Source: an uncultured Spirochaetales bacterium
GTDB taxonomy: Bacteria > Spirochaetota > Spirochaetia > Sphaerochaetales > Sphaerochaetaceae
Reading direction: 5' to 3'
Length of the DNA stretch: 64,000 nt
Assembly: GCA_944390025.1 (NCBI GenBank)
Contig: CALXOK010000002.1
Span: forward strand, 62,001-126,000
Shown: one piece after another, positions 35,505 through 44,000 of the stretch
Numbering within the stretch: the first letter of the stretch is position 1
How the letters are laid out: every line of letters begins with the position of its first letter
The notes under the pieces: generated by a model
The model's database searches: none
Told to the model about the DNA's origin: nothing
Seen by the model: the letters and a program-made list of their open reading frames with translations, nothing else
Made by a program: the position numbers and the translations under genes

Positions 35505-36046
35505 TTCTCCAGATTCAATACAGAATCAAGCCAGAGCTGAAGGAATTCAGCACTGTCAGATGCGCTGACACTGCCAAGCACCTGCTCCAGATTATATACA
35601 TAATGTTCATCCACCGTGGCAAGCGCCTCAGTGAAAGCCTTCTCATCGAAACCGGGGGTCAGAGCATCCACAGTCTCAACGAAGTCAGAGCCCTTCAGCT
35701 GTCTGCTGTAGCGGCTGTATGCAAGATAGGGATCAGGACTTCCTGTCACATCACCAAGGCTCTTATAGAATCCCAGACGTTCCTCATACACAGCATCAGT
35801 GACACTGTCATAGGAATCAGGAGAAAACGAGAACAGTGAGGTGAATGTATCCTGGCCCTGACTGCCGTCCTGCCTGAGGGATGAAAGGATATCTGAAGGA
35901 ATCTCAACCTCGACAAGGGAATCTTCCGTGAAGAAGTAAGCCGCCACTTTCTCATCGCTTTCAAGGACAAAGGCCTTCCTCTGTGCGGAACATGATACAA
36001 GAGTGAAAACCAGTGCCAGGATGATGAAAAGCCTACGAACGCTCAA
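35501..36046 (-). CDS. Small lipoprotein between yqeK and rsfS (TTG start)
   Basis: I place the start at TTG 36046, with AGGAGG 5 nt upstream; this gives a 181-residue protein with a signal and lipobox TLVSC (Cys19). Longer starts would precede the signal peptide implausibly. The body is acidic and mostly alpha/beta, without a family I recognise. It overlaps yqeK by 14 bp and rsfS by 4 bp. This slot often holds a LytR-CpsA-Psr protein in Firmicutes, but it does not match that family. Confidence 0.7.
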   Translation of the reverse strand: MSVRRLFIILALVFTLVSCSAQRKAFVLESDEKVAAYFFTEDSLVEVEIPSDILSSLRQDGSQGQDTFTSLFSFSPDSYDSVTDAVYEERLGFYKSLGDVTGSPDPYLAYSRYSRQLKGSDFVETVDALTPGFDEKAFTEALATVDEHYVYNLEQVLGSVSASDSAEFLQLWLDSVLNLEK

Positions 36047-36614
36047 ACAGGCCTCCTGATTCCAGATACTCCTTGCATTCCTGACTGACTGAGGCAAAGC
36101 GTCTTGAGACAGTGAATGAATAATCCTCCTCTCGTGTGAGCACTTCAAGCACCATCTTCTCCAGGTTGGGTTTTCCCCAGATTACCAGGCGGTCGTTATC
36201 ATCAAGATGCCGGCGCCCCTTCTCAGAATAGTCAGCCACATAGAGCACTGCACCATAGGCTCCCATATGGGCACTTGCAAGAGTATGATGCCTTATAGCC
36301 TTAACCGCCCTTTCGTCCCAGTTGTTCGTTATCCGGGGGAAGTACCATGCAGCAACAGCCCCGTGCAGAAGCATCGGACTTTCTTCCTCCTCAGGAACCA
36401 TCTCAATGTCATGCTTGCGGCAGAACCGGAGCATCTCATCTCCGTCCATATAGCGGGCGTAATCATGGAAGACTGCAATCATCTTCGCAAGCTCACAGTC
36501 CAGCCGGAAACGCTTTGCCAGCACCTCACTGACTTCAACGACACCAAGAGAATGCTCAAAGCGGGAAGGCTTCTCAACATCCCTGACAATCTTTTCCAGC
36601 GTAATATAATCCAT
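36033..36614 (-). CDS. yqeK: HD-domain hydrolase YqeK (Ap4A hydrolase)
   Basis: This 193-residue HD protein has RFEHSLGVVEVS, the metal motif FHDYAR, LLHGAVAAW and RHHTLASAHMG. YqeK proteins hydrolyse diadenosine tetraphosphate symmetrically. The nadD-yqeK-rsfS neighbourhood supports the assignment. It overlaps nadD by 41 bp. Confidence 0.9.
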   Translation of the reverse strand: MDYITLEKIVRDVEKPSRFEHSLGVVEVSEVLAKRFRLDCELAKMIAVFHDYARYMDGDEMLRFCRKHDIEMVPEEEESPMLLHGAVAAWYFPRITNNWDERAVKAIRHHTLASAHMGAYGAVLYVADYSEKGRRHLDDNDRLVIWGKPNLEKMVLEVLTREEDYSFTVSRRFASVSQECKEYLESGGLFERS

Positions 36615-37191
36615 GCTCTTCTATATACCTTCTCACTGCATCGGGAAGCTGAGTGACATCCCCCTCTCGCACAGCCGTGCTGGAGGCCTCGTACGCAGTC
36701 ACGTGGTAAAATTTTACACAAGCCCCGTGAGGACAATCAAGAGGCCTGTCTAAGCGTGTGAAGCACACAAAATCGACAAGGGAGCACAAATCATCATAGC
36801 GGTACCAGCCTGTAAGCCTGTCAATCAGATCATCGCCCATGAGAAAGCCAAGCCTGCCCTTCAGTGCATAATCCTTATATATCTGGCATACAGTATCGTA
36901 AGTATAACTCACTCCGCCCTTTCTGATTTCCCAGTCGCTGAGGACAATCTCTGTTCCTTTGCTGTCAAAATCCTCAAGCGCAAGAGAGAGCATCTCATAG
37001 CGCTGTATGGCATCAGCCGGATGCGTGCCCGGCTTGAAGTTGGATATGAATGCGGGCATGATGATAATCCGCTCATAACCTGAAAGCTCTATTGCCTTGT
37101 CAATGATATAAAGATGCCCTTTGTGAACAGGGTCAAAGGTTCCCCCGAAAAGAAGGGTGCTTTTCTCAGTATTCGTCCCTGTAGAAAGCAT
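36574..37191 (-). CDS. nadD: Nicotinate-nucleotide adenylyltransferase
   Basis: This 205-residue nucleotidyltransferase has GGTFDPVHKGHL near residue 15 and the C-terminal ASSTAVREG motif. It makes deamido-NAD from nicotinate mononucleotide and ATP. ATG 37191 lies inside the obg end (26-bp overlap), and longer starts are less likely. The adenylyltransferase core is complete. Confidence 0.94.
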   Translation of the reverse strand: MLSTGTNTEKSTLLFGGTFDPVHKGHLYIIDKAIELSGYERIIIMPAFISNFKPGTHPADAIQRYEMLSLALEDFDSKGTEIVLSDWEIRKGGVSYTYDTVCQIYKDYALKGRLGFLMGDDLIDRLTGWYRYDDLCSLVDFVCFTRLDRPLDCPHGACVKFYHVTAYEASSTAVREGDVTQLPDAVRRYIEEHGLYYAGKDCQGC

Positions 37192-38224
37192 CGTTGTCAA
37201 CCCTTGATGTGAAGCCTCCGGTCTCATCGTCCTTCACGATTCCGCTTTCACTCACCGTGCGGATGAAAGCTCTCTTCACATCCTCAACAGTGTCATCCAT
37301 GTAGATTGAAAGCCTGTGAATCTCCTTTCCAGGAAGGCTTTTTGCAAGTTCTGCAAGCTTTGAGCCGTCCATGTCCTCATCCGCCTTTGATGCGATGATT
37401 ATCTGAGGTTTCTGGACAAGTTCAGGAGCATAGCTGGCAAGCTCATTCATCAGGATGTCATAGCTTGCAAGATAATTCTCATCCTCAAGATCGATGAAGA
37501 CAGCCAGTGCTTTTGTGCGGGAAATGTGACGCAGGAACTTTATTCCCATTCCTGCCCCCTGGCTTGCGCCTTCGATAATTCCCGGGATGTCTGCAAGGAT
37601 GAGATCCTGATTGTCATAGCGCATTGCGCCAAGCTGGGGAATTTTTGTCGTGAAAGGATAGCCTGCGACCTTGCTGCGTGCATTCGTCAGCAGGTTCAGC
37701 AGAGAGCTCTTGCCTGCATTCGGGAATCCCACGAAACCGATATCTGCAATGACAAGAAGCTCGACTCCGATTCTCATTTCCACGCCCTTCTCGCCCGGCT
37801 GGGCGAAACGCGGAGTCTGGCGTGTCGCAGTTCTGAAATGCCAGTTTCCCTGACCGCCTCGTCCACCCTTGAGGAAGACCCAGCGGGTCTCTCCTGTGAG
37901 GTCCTTGATTATTTCACCGCTCTGTGCATCCTTGATGACAGTACCGGGCGGGACGGGAATCTCGACATCGGCACCAGCGCGGCCAAAACATCTGTCGCCC
38001 TGACCTGCGCGTCCGTTCTCAGCACGGTAAACACGGACCATCTTCAGATGCCCGAGCGTGCGGAGATTGTCCTTCACCACAAAGACGACATCACCGCCCT
38101 TGCCGCCGTCTCCGCCGTCAGGGCCTCCTTTGGGAACAAATTTCTCCCTGTGGAAGGAAACACAGCCGTTGCCCCCGTTTCCGGAGGCAACGTCGATATA
38201 GGTCTCGTCAGAAAAACCGAACAT
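37166..38224 (-). CDS. obg: GTPase Obg/CgtA
   Basis: This 352-residue protein has the glycine-rich Obg fold (GGDGGKGGDVVF, 'GRAGQGDRCFGRAGADVEI') and a G domain with GFPNAGKSSLLN, DIPGIIEGASQGAGMG and ASKADEDM. It aids 50S maturation and stress signalling. It is short at the C-terminus: no full OCT domain is seen, only a tail ending near residue 352. It follows rpmA by 5 bp. Confidence 0.96.
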   Translation of the reverse strand: MFGFSDETYIDVASGNGGNGCVSFHREKFVPKGGPDGGDGGKGGDVVFVVKDNLRTLGHLKMVRVYRAENGRAGQGDRCFGRAGADVEIPVPPGTVIKDAQSGEIIKDLTGETRWVFLKGGRGGQGNWHFRTATRQTPRFAQPGEKGVEMRIGVELLVIADIGFVGFPNAGKSSLLNLLTNARSKVAGYPFTTKIPQLGAMRYDNQDLILADIPGIIEGASQGAGMGIKFLRHISRTKALAVFIDLEDENYLASYDILMNELASYAPELVQKPQIIIASKADEDMDGSKLAELAKSLPGKEIHRLSIYMDDTVEDVKRAFIRTVSESGIVKDDETGGFTSRVDNDAFYRDEY

Positions 38225-38229
38225 GAATC

Positions 38230-38487
38230 TTATTCAGCTGCTTCAACGACAGTCACATACTTTCTGTTGTTTCTGTTAACGAACTCAACAGTGCCTGCGA
38301 CCTTGGCAAAGAGTGTGTAGTCTGTTCCAAGACCGACATTCTTACCCGGATGAATGACTGTGCCGCGCTGGCGGACAAGAATCTCACCAGCCTTCACAAC
38401 CTGACCACCGAAGCGCTTGACACCCAAGCGCTGTGCGTTAGAATCGCGTCCGTTACGGGATGATCCACCACCTTTCTTATGTGCCAT
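38230..38487 (-). CDS. rpmA: 50S ribosomal protein L27
   Basis: This 85-residue L27 starts directly with [17 protein letters not shown], so it has no cleavable N-terminal extension. That matches the absence of a Prp protease gene between rplU and rpmA. It sits 12 bp after rplU. Confidence 0.98.
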   Translation of the reverse strand: MAHKKGGGSSRNGRDSNAQRLGVKRFGGQVVKAGEILVRQRGTVIHPGKNVGLGTDYTLFAKVAGTVEFVNRNNRKYVTVVEAAE

Positions 38488-38499
38488 CTGAGCGCCTCC

Positions 38500-38811
38500 T
38501 TATGCGTTGATCTTGTTGATTGTGATCATGGAATACTGCTGTCTGTGTCCCTGGGTTCTTCTGTAACCCTTTCTTCTGTGGAACTTGTAAACCTTGACCT
38601 TGTCACCTTTGACTTCACTGCCGACAGTTGCCTGAACTGATGCTCCTGCAACATAAGGAGTGCCGAATCTGGCATTGTCCCCGTCAACGACAGCGAGAAC
38701 CTTGTCTGTCTCCCAGGAAGAACCCTCTTCCATATTGAGAAGATCGACCTGCAGTGTCTCACCTTCAACAGCTTTGTACTGCTTGCCGAGAATTTCAACG
38801 AGTGCGTACAT
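38500..38811 (-). CDS. rplU: 50S ribosomal protein L21
   Basis: This 103-residue L21 begins MYALVEILGKQYK and ends with the conserved GYRRTQGHRQ segment. ATG 38811 has GAGG 6 nt upstream; a 14-residue extension is spurious. It heads rplU-rpmA-obg-nadD-yqeK-lipoprotein-rsfS. Confidence 0.97.
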   Translation of the reverse strand: MYALVEILGKQYKAVEGETLQVDLLNMEEGSSWETDKVLAVVDGDNARFGTPYVAGASVQATVGSEVKGDKVKVYKFHRRKGYRRTQGHRQQYSMITINKINA

Positions 38812-38842
38812 TTCTTTCCTCTGTTTGTTTAGTTTCTGCCAA

Positions 38843-38871
38843 AGAATATTCATCCGTCAGATTCATGGCAA
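38843..38871 (-). promoter_or_regulatory. Promoter of the rplU operon
   Basis: TTGCCA (38871-38866) and TATTCT (38848-38843) are 17 bp apart on the minus strand, giving a leader of about 25 nt. It does not overlap the TetR operator at 38915-38942. Confidence 0.55.
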
Positions 38872-38914
38872 CCACATGGGGAAAGAAAAAAACAGGAGGA
38901 TAGATAAAAAAACA

Positions 38915-38942
38915 TTTTTCTACCTACCGTACGGTAGAAAAA
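38915..38942. promoter_or_regulatory. Nested palindromes, probable TetR operator
   Basis: A 14-bp perfect palindrome CTACCGTACGGTAG (38924-38937) lies inside a second inverted repeat TTTTTCTACC-8-GGTAGAAAAA (38915-38924 and 38933-38942). The two dyad centres differ by 2 bp. It sits directly upstream of tetR and covers its -35 region, so autorepression is likely. Confidence 0.7.
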
Positions 38943-38970
38943 CATTCTTCATTCATGTTATCTTGAGACC

Positions 38971-39507
38971 ATGACAAGAACGGAAATACTCACTGAAGCG
39001 GGACGGATTATAAGAGATGAAGGATACGACAGGCTGACGATGTCAGCACTTGCTCAGGCTCTTGGAGTAAGAAAGGCAAGCCTTTATTACCATTTCCAGA
39101 GCAAGGAAGAAATCATACAGGAGCTGTATGAGCACTTTGAGAACGGGTTGCTGCATCTGAGCTTCTCTGTCGATTTCAGCAAGAGCATGGATGTTGTGAT
39201 GAGCACAGCGCTGAGTCACTGGAAAAACATCTTTTCAGACAAGGAGAACTCAGTATTCATATCATTGATTGAACAGCGCAAGGAGACAGATGAGAGAGCC
39301 TGGGCGGATGTCGGCAGCCTTTATCTCATGATTGAAAGCCAGAGCGAGGCAATTCTGGAAAATCTTTCAGTTTCTTCACGATTGAAAATCATGAATGTGC
39401 CACTTATGAGCAAAATGTTTGCCTCCACCGTCTATCTCATGCTGGTGAATGAAGATGAATCAATCGACCAGTTCGTATACTCATTCATTGAGAATTTTCT
39501 GAAATAA
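38971..39507 (+). CDS. TetR/AcrR-family transcriptional regulator
   Basis: This 178-residue protein has an N-terminal TetR helix-turn-helix ('LTMSALAQALGVRKASLYYH', then F.SKEEI) and a variable C-terminal ligand domain. It lacks a Shine-Dalgarno, and an extended -10 (TG-T-TATCTT, 38956-38964) ends 6 nt before the ATG. It is divergent from rplU. No obvious transporter target is adjacent; the next gene downstream encodes the H1-like protein. Confidence 0.88.
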   Translation: MTRTEILTEAGRIIRDEGYDRLTMSALAQALGVRKASLYYHFQSKEEIIQELYEHFENGLLHLSFSVDFSKSMDVVMSTALSHWKNIFSDKENSVFISLIEQRKETDERAWADVGSLYLMIESQSEAILENLSVSSRLKIMNVPLMSKMFASTVYLMLVNEDESIDQFVYSFIENFLK

Positions 39508-39675
39508 TGTGCTTTTCCCGGTCAAAAATGTTATTTTCGTTGAAATTTCTGCCTTTTTTAAGTAAATAAAATATCAAAAACCCTTTTTTCTTACATTTTT
39601 GTAATTTCTCTTTGTTTTTGCTTTTTTCTATGCTAAGCTTACACTTAAACAACTTATTCAGGAGAAAAACTAATC

Positions 39676-39858
39676 ATGACATTACATGAACAGCTGGTTG
39701 AACAGTTTGAGATTTACATGACAGAGTCAGGTAAATTCGAATCAAAGGGAACAAAGGCTTCTGCAACAAGAACAAGAAAGGCTCTTTCCGAAATCGCAAA
39801 GCTCTGCAAGGAGAGAAGAAAGGAGATTCAGGACGCCAAGGATGCTGCTGAAGCATAA
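39676..39858 (+). CDS. Histone H1-like/Hc1-type small basic protein
   Basis: This 60-residue protein reads as a helical, Lys/Arg-rich polypeptide with the motif KASATRTRKALSEIAKLCKE. It resembles the short H1-like proteins of Bacteroidetes and spirochaetes (Hc1-related). It probably binds the nucleoid; that is inference. AGGAG lies 11 nt upstream. The gap before it (39508-39675) is AT-rich with a possible TATGCT -10. It has strong terminators after it. Confidence 0.75.
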   Translation: MTLHEQLVEQFEIYMTESGKFESKGTKASATRTRKALSEIAKLCKERRKEIQDAKDAAEA

Positions 39859-39864
39859 AAAAAA

Positions 39865-39931
39865 GGTCAGGAATCCTGACCTGATGTTTACCCTGATTGA
39901 GAAGGCCGGTTTTGCCGGCCTTCTTTGTTTT
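39865..39931. terminator. Two hairpins, bidirectional terminator between the H1-like gene and valS
   Basis: AGGTCAGGA/TCCTGACCT forms a first dyad (about 39866-39884), and GAAGGCCGG/CCGGCCTTC (39901-39923) is followed by T-rich sequence on the plus strand. The latter also serves convergent valS, which ends at 39933. Confidence 0.75.
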
Positions 39932-39932
39932 G

Positions 39933-42584
39933 TCACAGTTTCCTAAGAAGGGCGATATGCTCTTCTGACTTCCTGATTTTCTCCTCGAACTCAGCCTTCT
40001 TGCCCTGCTCTTTGGCAACAGCCTCGCTCTTGGCATTCTGCAGGAACTGAGGATTGGAAAGCTTCTTCATCGTACCTTCAAGGCTCTTTGATGCCTTTTC
40101 TATCTCACTCTCAAGTTTCTTTATCTCAGCATCCACATCAATGGCTTCCCTGACAAAGGAGAAGACTTCATAACCAAGAGCCGTTGACGGATAAGCGGAC
40201 GAGACATCCTCAGAAGAAGATTTGTCTATAATCAGCTGGCTTGCTCCCATGAAGCTGGACATAAGGTCCTTCTCTTCTTCGAAAAGCGCGGTACCAGTGA
40301 AGTTCTCAGACGGTCTGATGACAACCTTGAATTTCTTTTCCGGTGCGATTGAAAGCTGGCTGCGAGCGCTGCGGACAATTCTGACAGCTTCCTGTAGCTG
40401 GCTGACAAGAGCCTCCTGGGCAGGGAAATCGAACTCAGGTCTGACAGACGGGAACTGCTGGCTTATCAGCAGGCCTTCACTTCCGGGCAGCTTCTGATAT
40501 ATTTCCTCTGTGACGAATGACAGGAAGGGATGCATAAGCTTCATGCTCTGGGAAAGCAGGTCAATCATGACAGAGACCACAAGGTCCTTCTCCTCATCGC
40601 TTCCATTGAAAAGGCGCTGTTTTGTGGCTTCAACATACCAGTCGCAGAAGTCATTCCAGAAGAAGGAATAGACACCCTGAGCCGCCTCGTTGAAGCGGTA
40701 GCTGTCCATTGCCCTGTCAATGGTTTCGATTGTCCTGTTCAGCCTTGTGTATATCCACTTGTCGATTACAGTGAGCTTATCAGGCTCAATGCTGACAAGG
40801 TTCCGTCCTTCAGCATTCATCAGCAGGAAGCGTGTCGCATTCCAGATTTTGTTTGCAAAGCGGCTTCCCATCTTGAAGGAATCCATGTCAATCTGGACAT
40901 CCTGACCCTGAGCGGCAAGGTAGCACAGCGTGAACTTCATCGCATCGGCACCGTAAAGGTCAATGACCTCAATCGGATCGATACCGTTTCCAAGGCTCTT
41001 GCTCATCTTGCGGCCCTGCTTGTCGCGCACAAGTCCTGTGATTACGATGTCGCGGAAAGGAGCCTTGCCTGTGAATTCCTCGGAAGCCATAATCATCCTG
41101 CTGATCCAGAAGAAAATGATGTCATAGGCAGAGACAAGGGTGTCTGTCGGGAAGAAGTTCTTCAGATCCTCAGTCTTTTCTGGCCAGCCGAGTGTGCTGA
41201 ACGGCCATAGCCAGGAGCTGAACCAGGTATCAAGGACATCAGGATCCTGCTCAAGATTATGACTATGGCAATGAGGACACTCTGTCACATCCGTGCGGGA
41301 GACTGTCATCTGACCGCAGTCCTTGCAGTACCAGACCGGGATTCTGTGTCCCCACCAGAGCTGACGTGAGATACACCAGTCCCTGATGTTCTCCATCCAG
41401 TGGATGTATGTATTCTCCCAGCGCTTGGGATAGAAGACAATGTCCTTGTCTTCAAGGGCTTTGAGTGCTTTCTCAGCCATCCCCTTCATCGAGACGAACC
41501 ACTGATCAGAAAGATATGGCTCGACCACAGTGTGACAGCGGTAGCAGTGACCGACATCATGCGCATGCGGTGTCTGCTTAACAAGATAGCCCTGCTCCTG
41601 CAGGTCTTCCACTACAAGCTTTCTCGCGCTCACCGGATCAAGACCGCGGTATTTCTCTGGAACATTCTCATTGAGGGTTCCATCCGGATTGAGAAGGTTT
41701 ATAGCCTCAAGGCCGTGGCGTCTTCCGCATTCCCAGTCGTTCGGGTCATGAGCCGGAGTGATCTTGACCATTCCGGTTCCGAACTCACGCTCGACAAAGC
41801 TGTCAGCAATAACCGGGATTTTCCTGTCTGTAAGCGGCAGGCACAGAAGCTTTCCGACTATGTTCTTGTAACGCTCATCGTCCGGGTGGACAGCAACCGC
41901 GACATCACCGAACATTGTCTCAGGACGTGTGGTCGCGACAGTAATATACCCGCTTCCATCCTCATAAGGATAGCGCACATCATAGAGCATGCCCGGCATG
42001 TTCTCGTATTCAACTTCATCATCGGCAAGTGCCGTTCCGCATTTCGGGCAGTAGTTGACAAGATACTGGCCTTTATAGATGAGCCCACGCTCATAAAGAG
42101 TCACGAAGGCTTCCCTGACAGCCTTGGAAAGACCTTCATCCATAGTGAAGCGCTCATGATCCCAGTCACAGGAACAGCCCATCTTCTTCAGCTGGGATGT
42201 GATGATTCCATGATGCTTCTCCTTGACAGTCCAGGTTCTCTCGATGAACTTCTCACGTCCCAGATCCTGACGGCGGAGACCTTCTTTTGCAAGCTGGCGC
42301 TCAACGACGTTCTGTGTCGCGATTCCAGCATGATCGGTTCCAGGCACCCACAGCGTCTTAAAGCCCTTCATCCTCTTGTAGCGGACGATGATGTCCTGCA
42401 GGACGTTATTGAGGGCATGGCCCATATGAAGGATGCCTGTGACGTTGGGTGGCGGCATGACGACAGTGAAATGCTCCTTGCCGTTCTCATCAGGGTGGAA
42501 GGCACCTTCCTTCACCCACTGACTGTATATTCTCTGCTCAAAATCTTTGGGATCATATGCTTTCGAAAGCTCTGTTGAGATCAT
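39933..42584 (-). CDS. valS: Valyl-tRNA synthetase
   Basis: This 883-residue class I synthetase has HIGH as 'PPNVTGILHMGHALNNVLQD', KMSKS as GRKMSKSLGNG, an editing domain with TTRPETMFGD, and a C-terminal coiled-coil arm that ends the protein. The ATG has CGGAGG 8 nt upstream. Confidence 0.98.
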   Translation of the reverse strand: MISTELSKAYDPKDFEQRIYSQWVKEGAFHPDENGKEHFTVVMPPPNVTGILHMGHALNNVLQDIIVRYKRMKGFKTLWVPGTDHAGIATQNVVERQLAKEGLRRQDLGREKFIERTWTVKEKHHGIITSQLKKMGCSCDWDHERFTMDEGLSKAVREAFVTLYERGLIYKGQYLVNYCPKCGTALADDEVEYENMPGMLYDVRYPYEDGSGYITVATTRPETMFGDVAVAVHPDDERYKNIVGKLLCLPLTDRKIPVIADSFVEREFGTGMVKITPAHDPNDWECGRRHGLEAINLLNPDGTLNENVPEKYRGLDPVSARKLVVEDLQEQGYLVKQTPHAHDVGHCYRCHTVVEPYLSDQWFVSMKGMAEKALKALEDKDIVFYPKRWENTYIHWMENIRDWCISRQLWWGHRIPVWYCKDCGQMTVSRTDVTECPHCHSHNLEQDPDVLDTWFSSWLWPFSTLGWPEKTEDLKNFFPTDTLVSAYDIIFFWISRMIMASEEFTGKAPFRDIVITGLVRDKQGRKMSKSLGNGIDPIEVIDLYGADAMKFTLCYLAAQGQDVQIDMDSFKMGSRFANKIWNATRFLLMNAEGRNLVSIEPDKLTVIDKWIYTRLNRTIETIDRAMDSYRFNEAAQGVYSFFWNDFCDWYVEATKQRLFNGSDEEKDLVVSVMIDLLSQSMKLMHPFLSFVTEEIYQKLPGSEGLLISQQFPSVRPEFDFPAQEALVSQLQEAVRIVRSARSQLSIAPEKKFKVVIRPSENFTGTALFEEEKDLMSSFMGASQLIIDKSSSEDVSSAYPSTALGYEVFSFVREAIDVDAEIKKLESEIEKASKSLEGTMKKLSNPQFLQNAKSEAVAKEQGKKAEFEEKIRKSEEHIALLRKL

Positions 42585-42668
42585 TATTTCAGCCTCCGGG
42601 AAAAATTCGCCTTGAATATTAACAAAAGAAAGTTAAGAATACAACACGAGTTGAATACAGGAGTGTTT

Positions 42669-44000
42669 ATGATAGAACCAGTCGTTTTAAAAGGCTTCAG
42701 GGATTCAGTCCCATCTCAGGAGATTCCCAAGCGGAGGCTTATCACAAAGCTTGAAGGCATTTTCTCCTTATACGGCTTCAGTCCGATTGACACGCCGGCA
42801 CTGGAATACACGAACGTCCTTCTTGGCAAGGGCGGCGGAGAGACGGACAAGCAGATATTCCGCTTTGAAGACAACGGAGGCCGTGATGTTGCACTGCGCT
42901 TTGACCTCACTGTCCCTTTTGCCCGTTTTGTCGCGCTTCACGGCAGTGAACTGTCACGCCCTTTCAAGCGCTATCATATAAACAAGGTCTGGAGAGGCGA
43001 GAACCCGCAGAAGGGCCGCTACAGGGAGTTCTACCAGTGCGATTTCGATATCGTGGGTGTAGACAACGAGTATGCTGACAGCGAGATTCTTTCCACAATG
43101 GACTTCTGCTTCAGGACCATCTTCTCATCAGACAGCAGCGCATACCGTTTCCACATCTCCCACAGGGGACTGTTCAACGAATTCCTTGACAGCCTTGAAG
43201 TGAGGGACAAGTCAGTGGAGATTCTCAGGACTGTCGACAAGCTGAGGAAGATCGGTCGCGATGAGGTCTTGAGACTGCTTTCTGAGGAGACCGGAAGCCA
43301 GGACAAGGCAGAGAAGATTCTCTCCTTCATTTCCTGTGACACTTCAAGACCGTTTCTTGAAAACCTTGAATATCTGGAAGGCCTGATCGGTCATGAAAGT
43401 GAATCATCTGAGCGCCTGAGGGCTATTTACGCCCTGCTTGAGCAAGAAGGCATCGCCTCTTCTTTCAGCCTCGACTCATCCATAACAAGAGGCCTCGACT
43501 ACTATACGGGAATCGTCTACGAGACCTTCCTCACCGGCGCACCTTCAATCGGCTCTGTCTGTTCTGGAGGACGCTACAACAATCTTGCATCTCTTTATAC
43601 GAAGGAAAGTCTGCCCGGCGTCGGCTCCTCAATCGGTCTTGACAGGCTGCTTGCAGCTCTGGAAGACCTTCACTCACCTCTTCTGGAGAGCCGCTCAAGT
43701 GCTGATGTTCTCATCGCAAGCGAGGACAAGGCCTCCAGCTATGAAGAGGATGTGCGCATTGCAGGCCGCCTCAGGCAGGAAGGCATAAGATGCGACATCT
43801 ATCCTTTCAACGTGAAGAAGATGAAGGCCGTCTATGATTACAGCGGGAAGAACAGCATTCCTCTCATTCTTTTCCACAACTGGAAGAAAGAGCGCATGCT
43901 CAAGGACACAAGAGACCAGTCTTCACAGACTGTGACGGAGGAAGAGACAGTAATTGCAGTCAGGAATAAACTTTCTGGACCTGCCGGTATACAGGCATAA
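42669..44000 (+). CDS. hisS: Histidyl-tRNA synthetase
   Basis: This 443-residue class II synthetase has motif 2 KVWRGENPQKGRYREFYQCDFDIVG, the HisA-type SSITRGLDYYTGIVYE and a C-terminal anticodon-binding domain. ATG 42669 has AGGAG 5 nt upstream and starts with MIEPVVLKGFRD; an upstream extension is rejected. The 3' end overlaps hrpA by 47 bp. Confidence 0.96.
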   Translation: MIEPVVLKGFRDSVPSQEIPKRRLITKLEGIFSLYGFSPIDTPALEYTNVLLGKGGGETDKQIFRFEDNGGRDVALRFDLTVPFARFVALHGSELSRPFKRYHINKVWRGENPQKGRYREFYQCDFDIVGVDNEYADSEILSTMDFCFRTIFSSDSSAYRFHISHRGLFNEFLDSLEVRDKSVEILRTVDKLRKIGRDEVLRLLSEETGSQDKAEKILSFISCDTSRPFLENLEYLEGLIGHESESSERLRAIYALLEQEGIASSFSLDSSITRGLDYYTGIVYETFLTGAPSIGSVCSGGRYNNLASLYTKESLPGVGSSIGLDRLLAALEDLHSPLLESRSSADVLIASEDKASSYEEDVRIAGRLRQEGIRCDIYPFNVKKMKAVYDYSGKNSIPLILFHNWKKERMLKDTRDQSSQTVTEEETVIAVRNKLSGPAGIQA

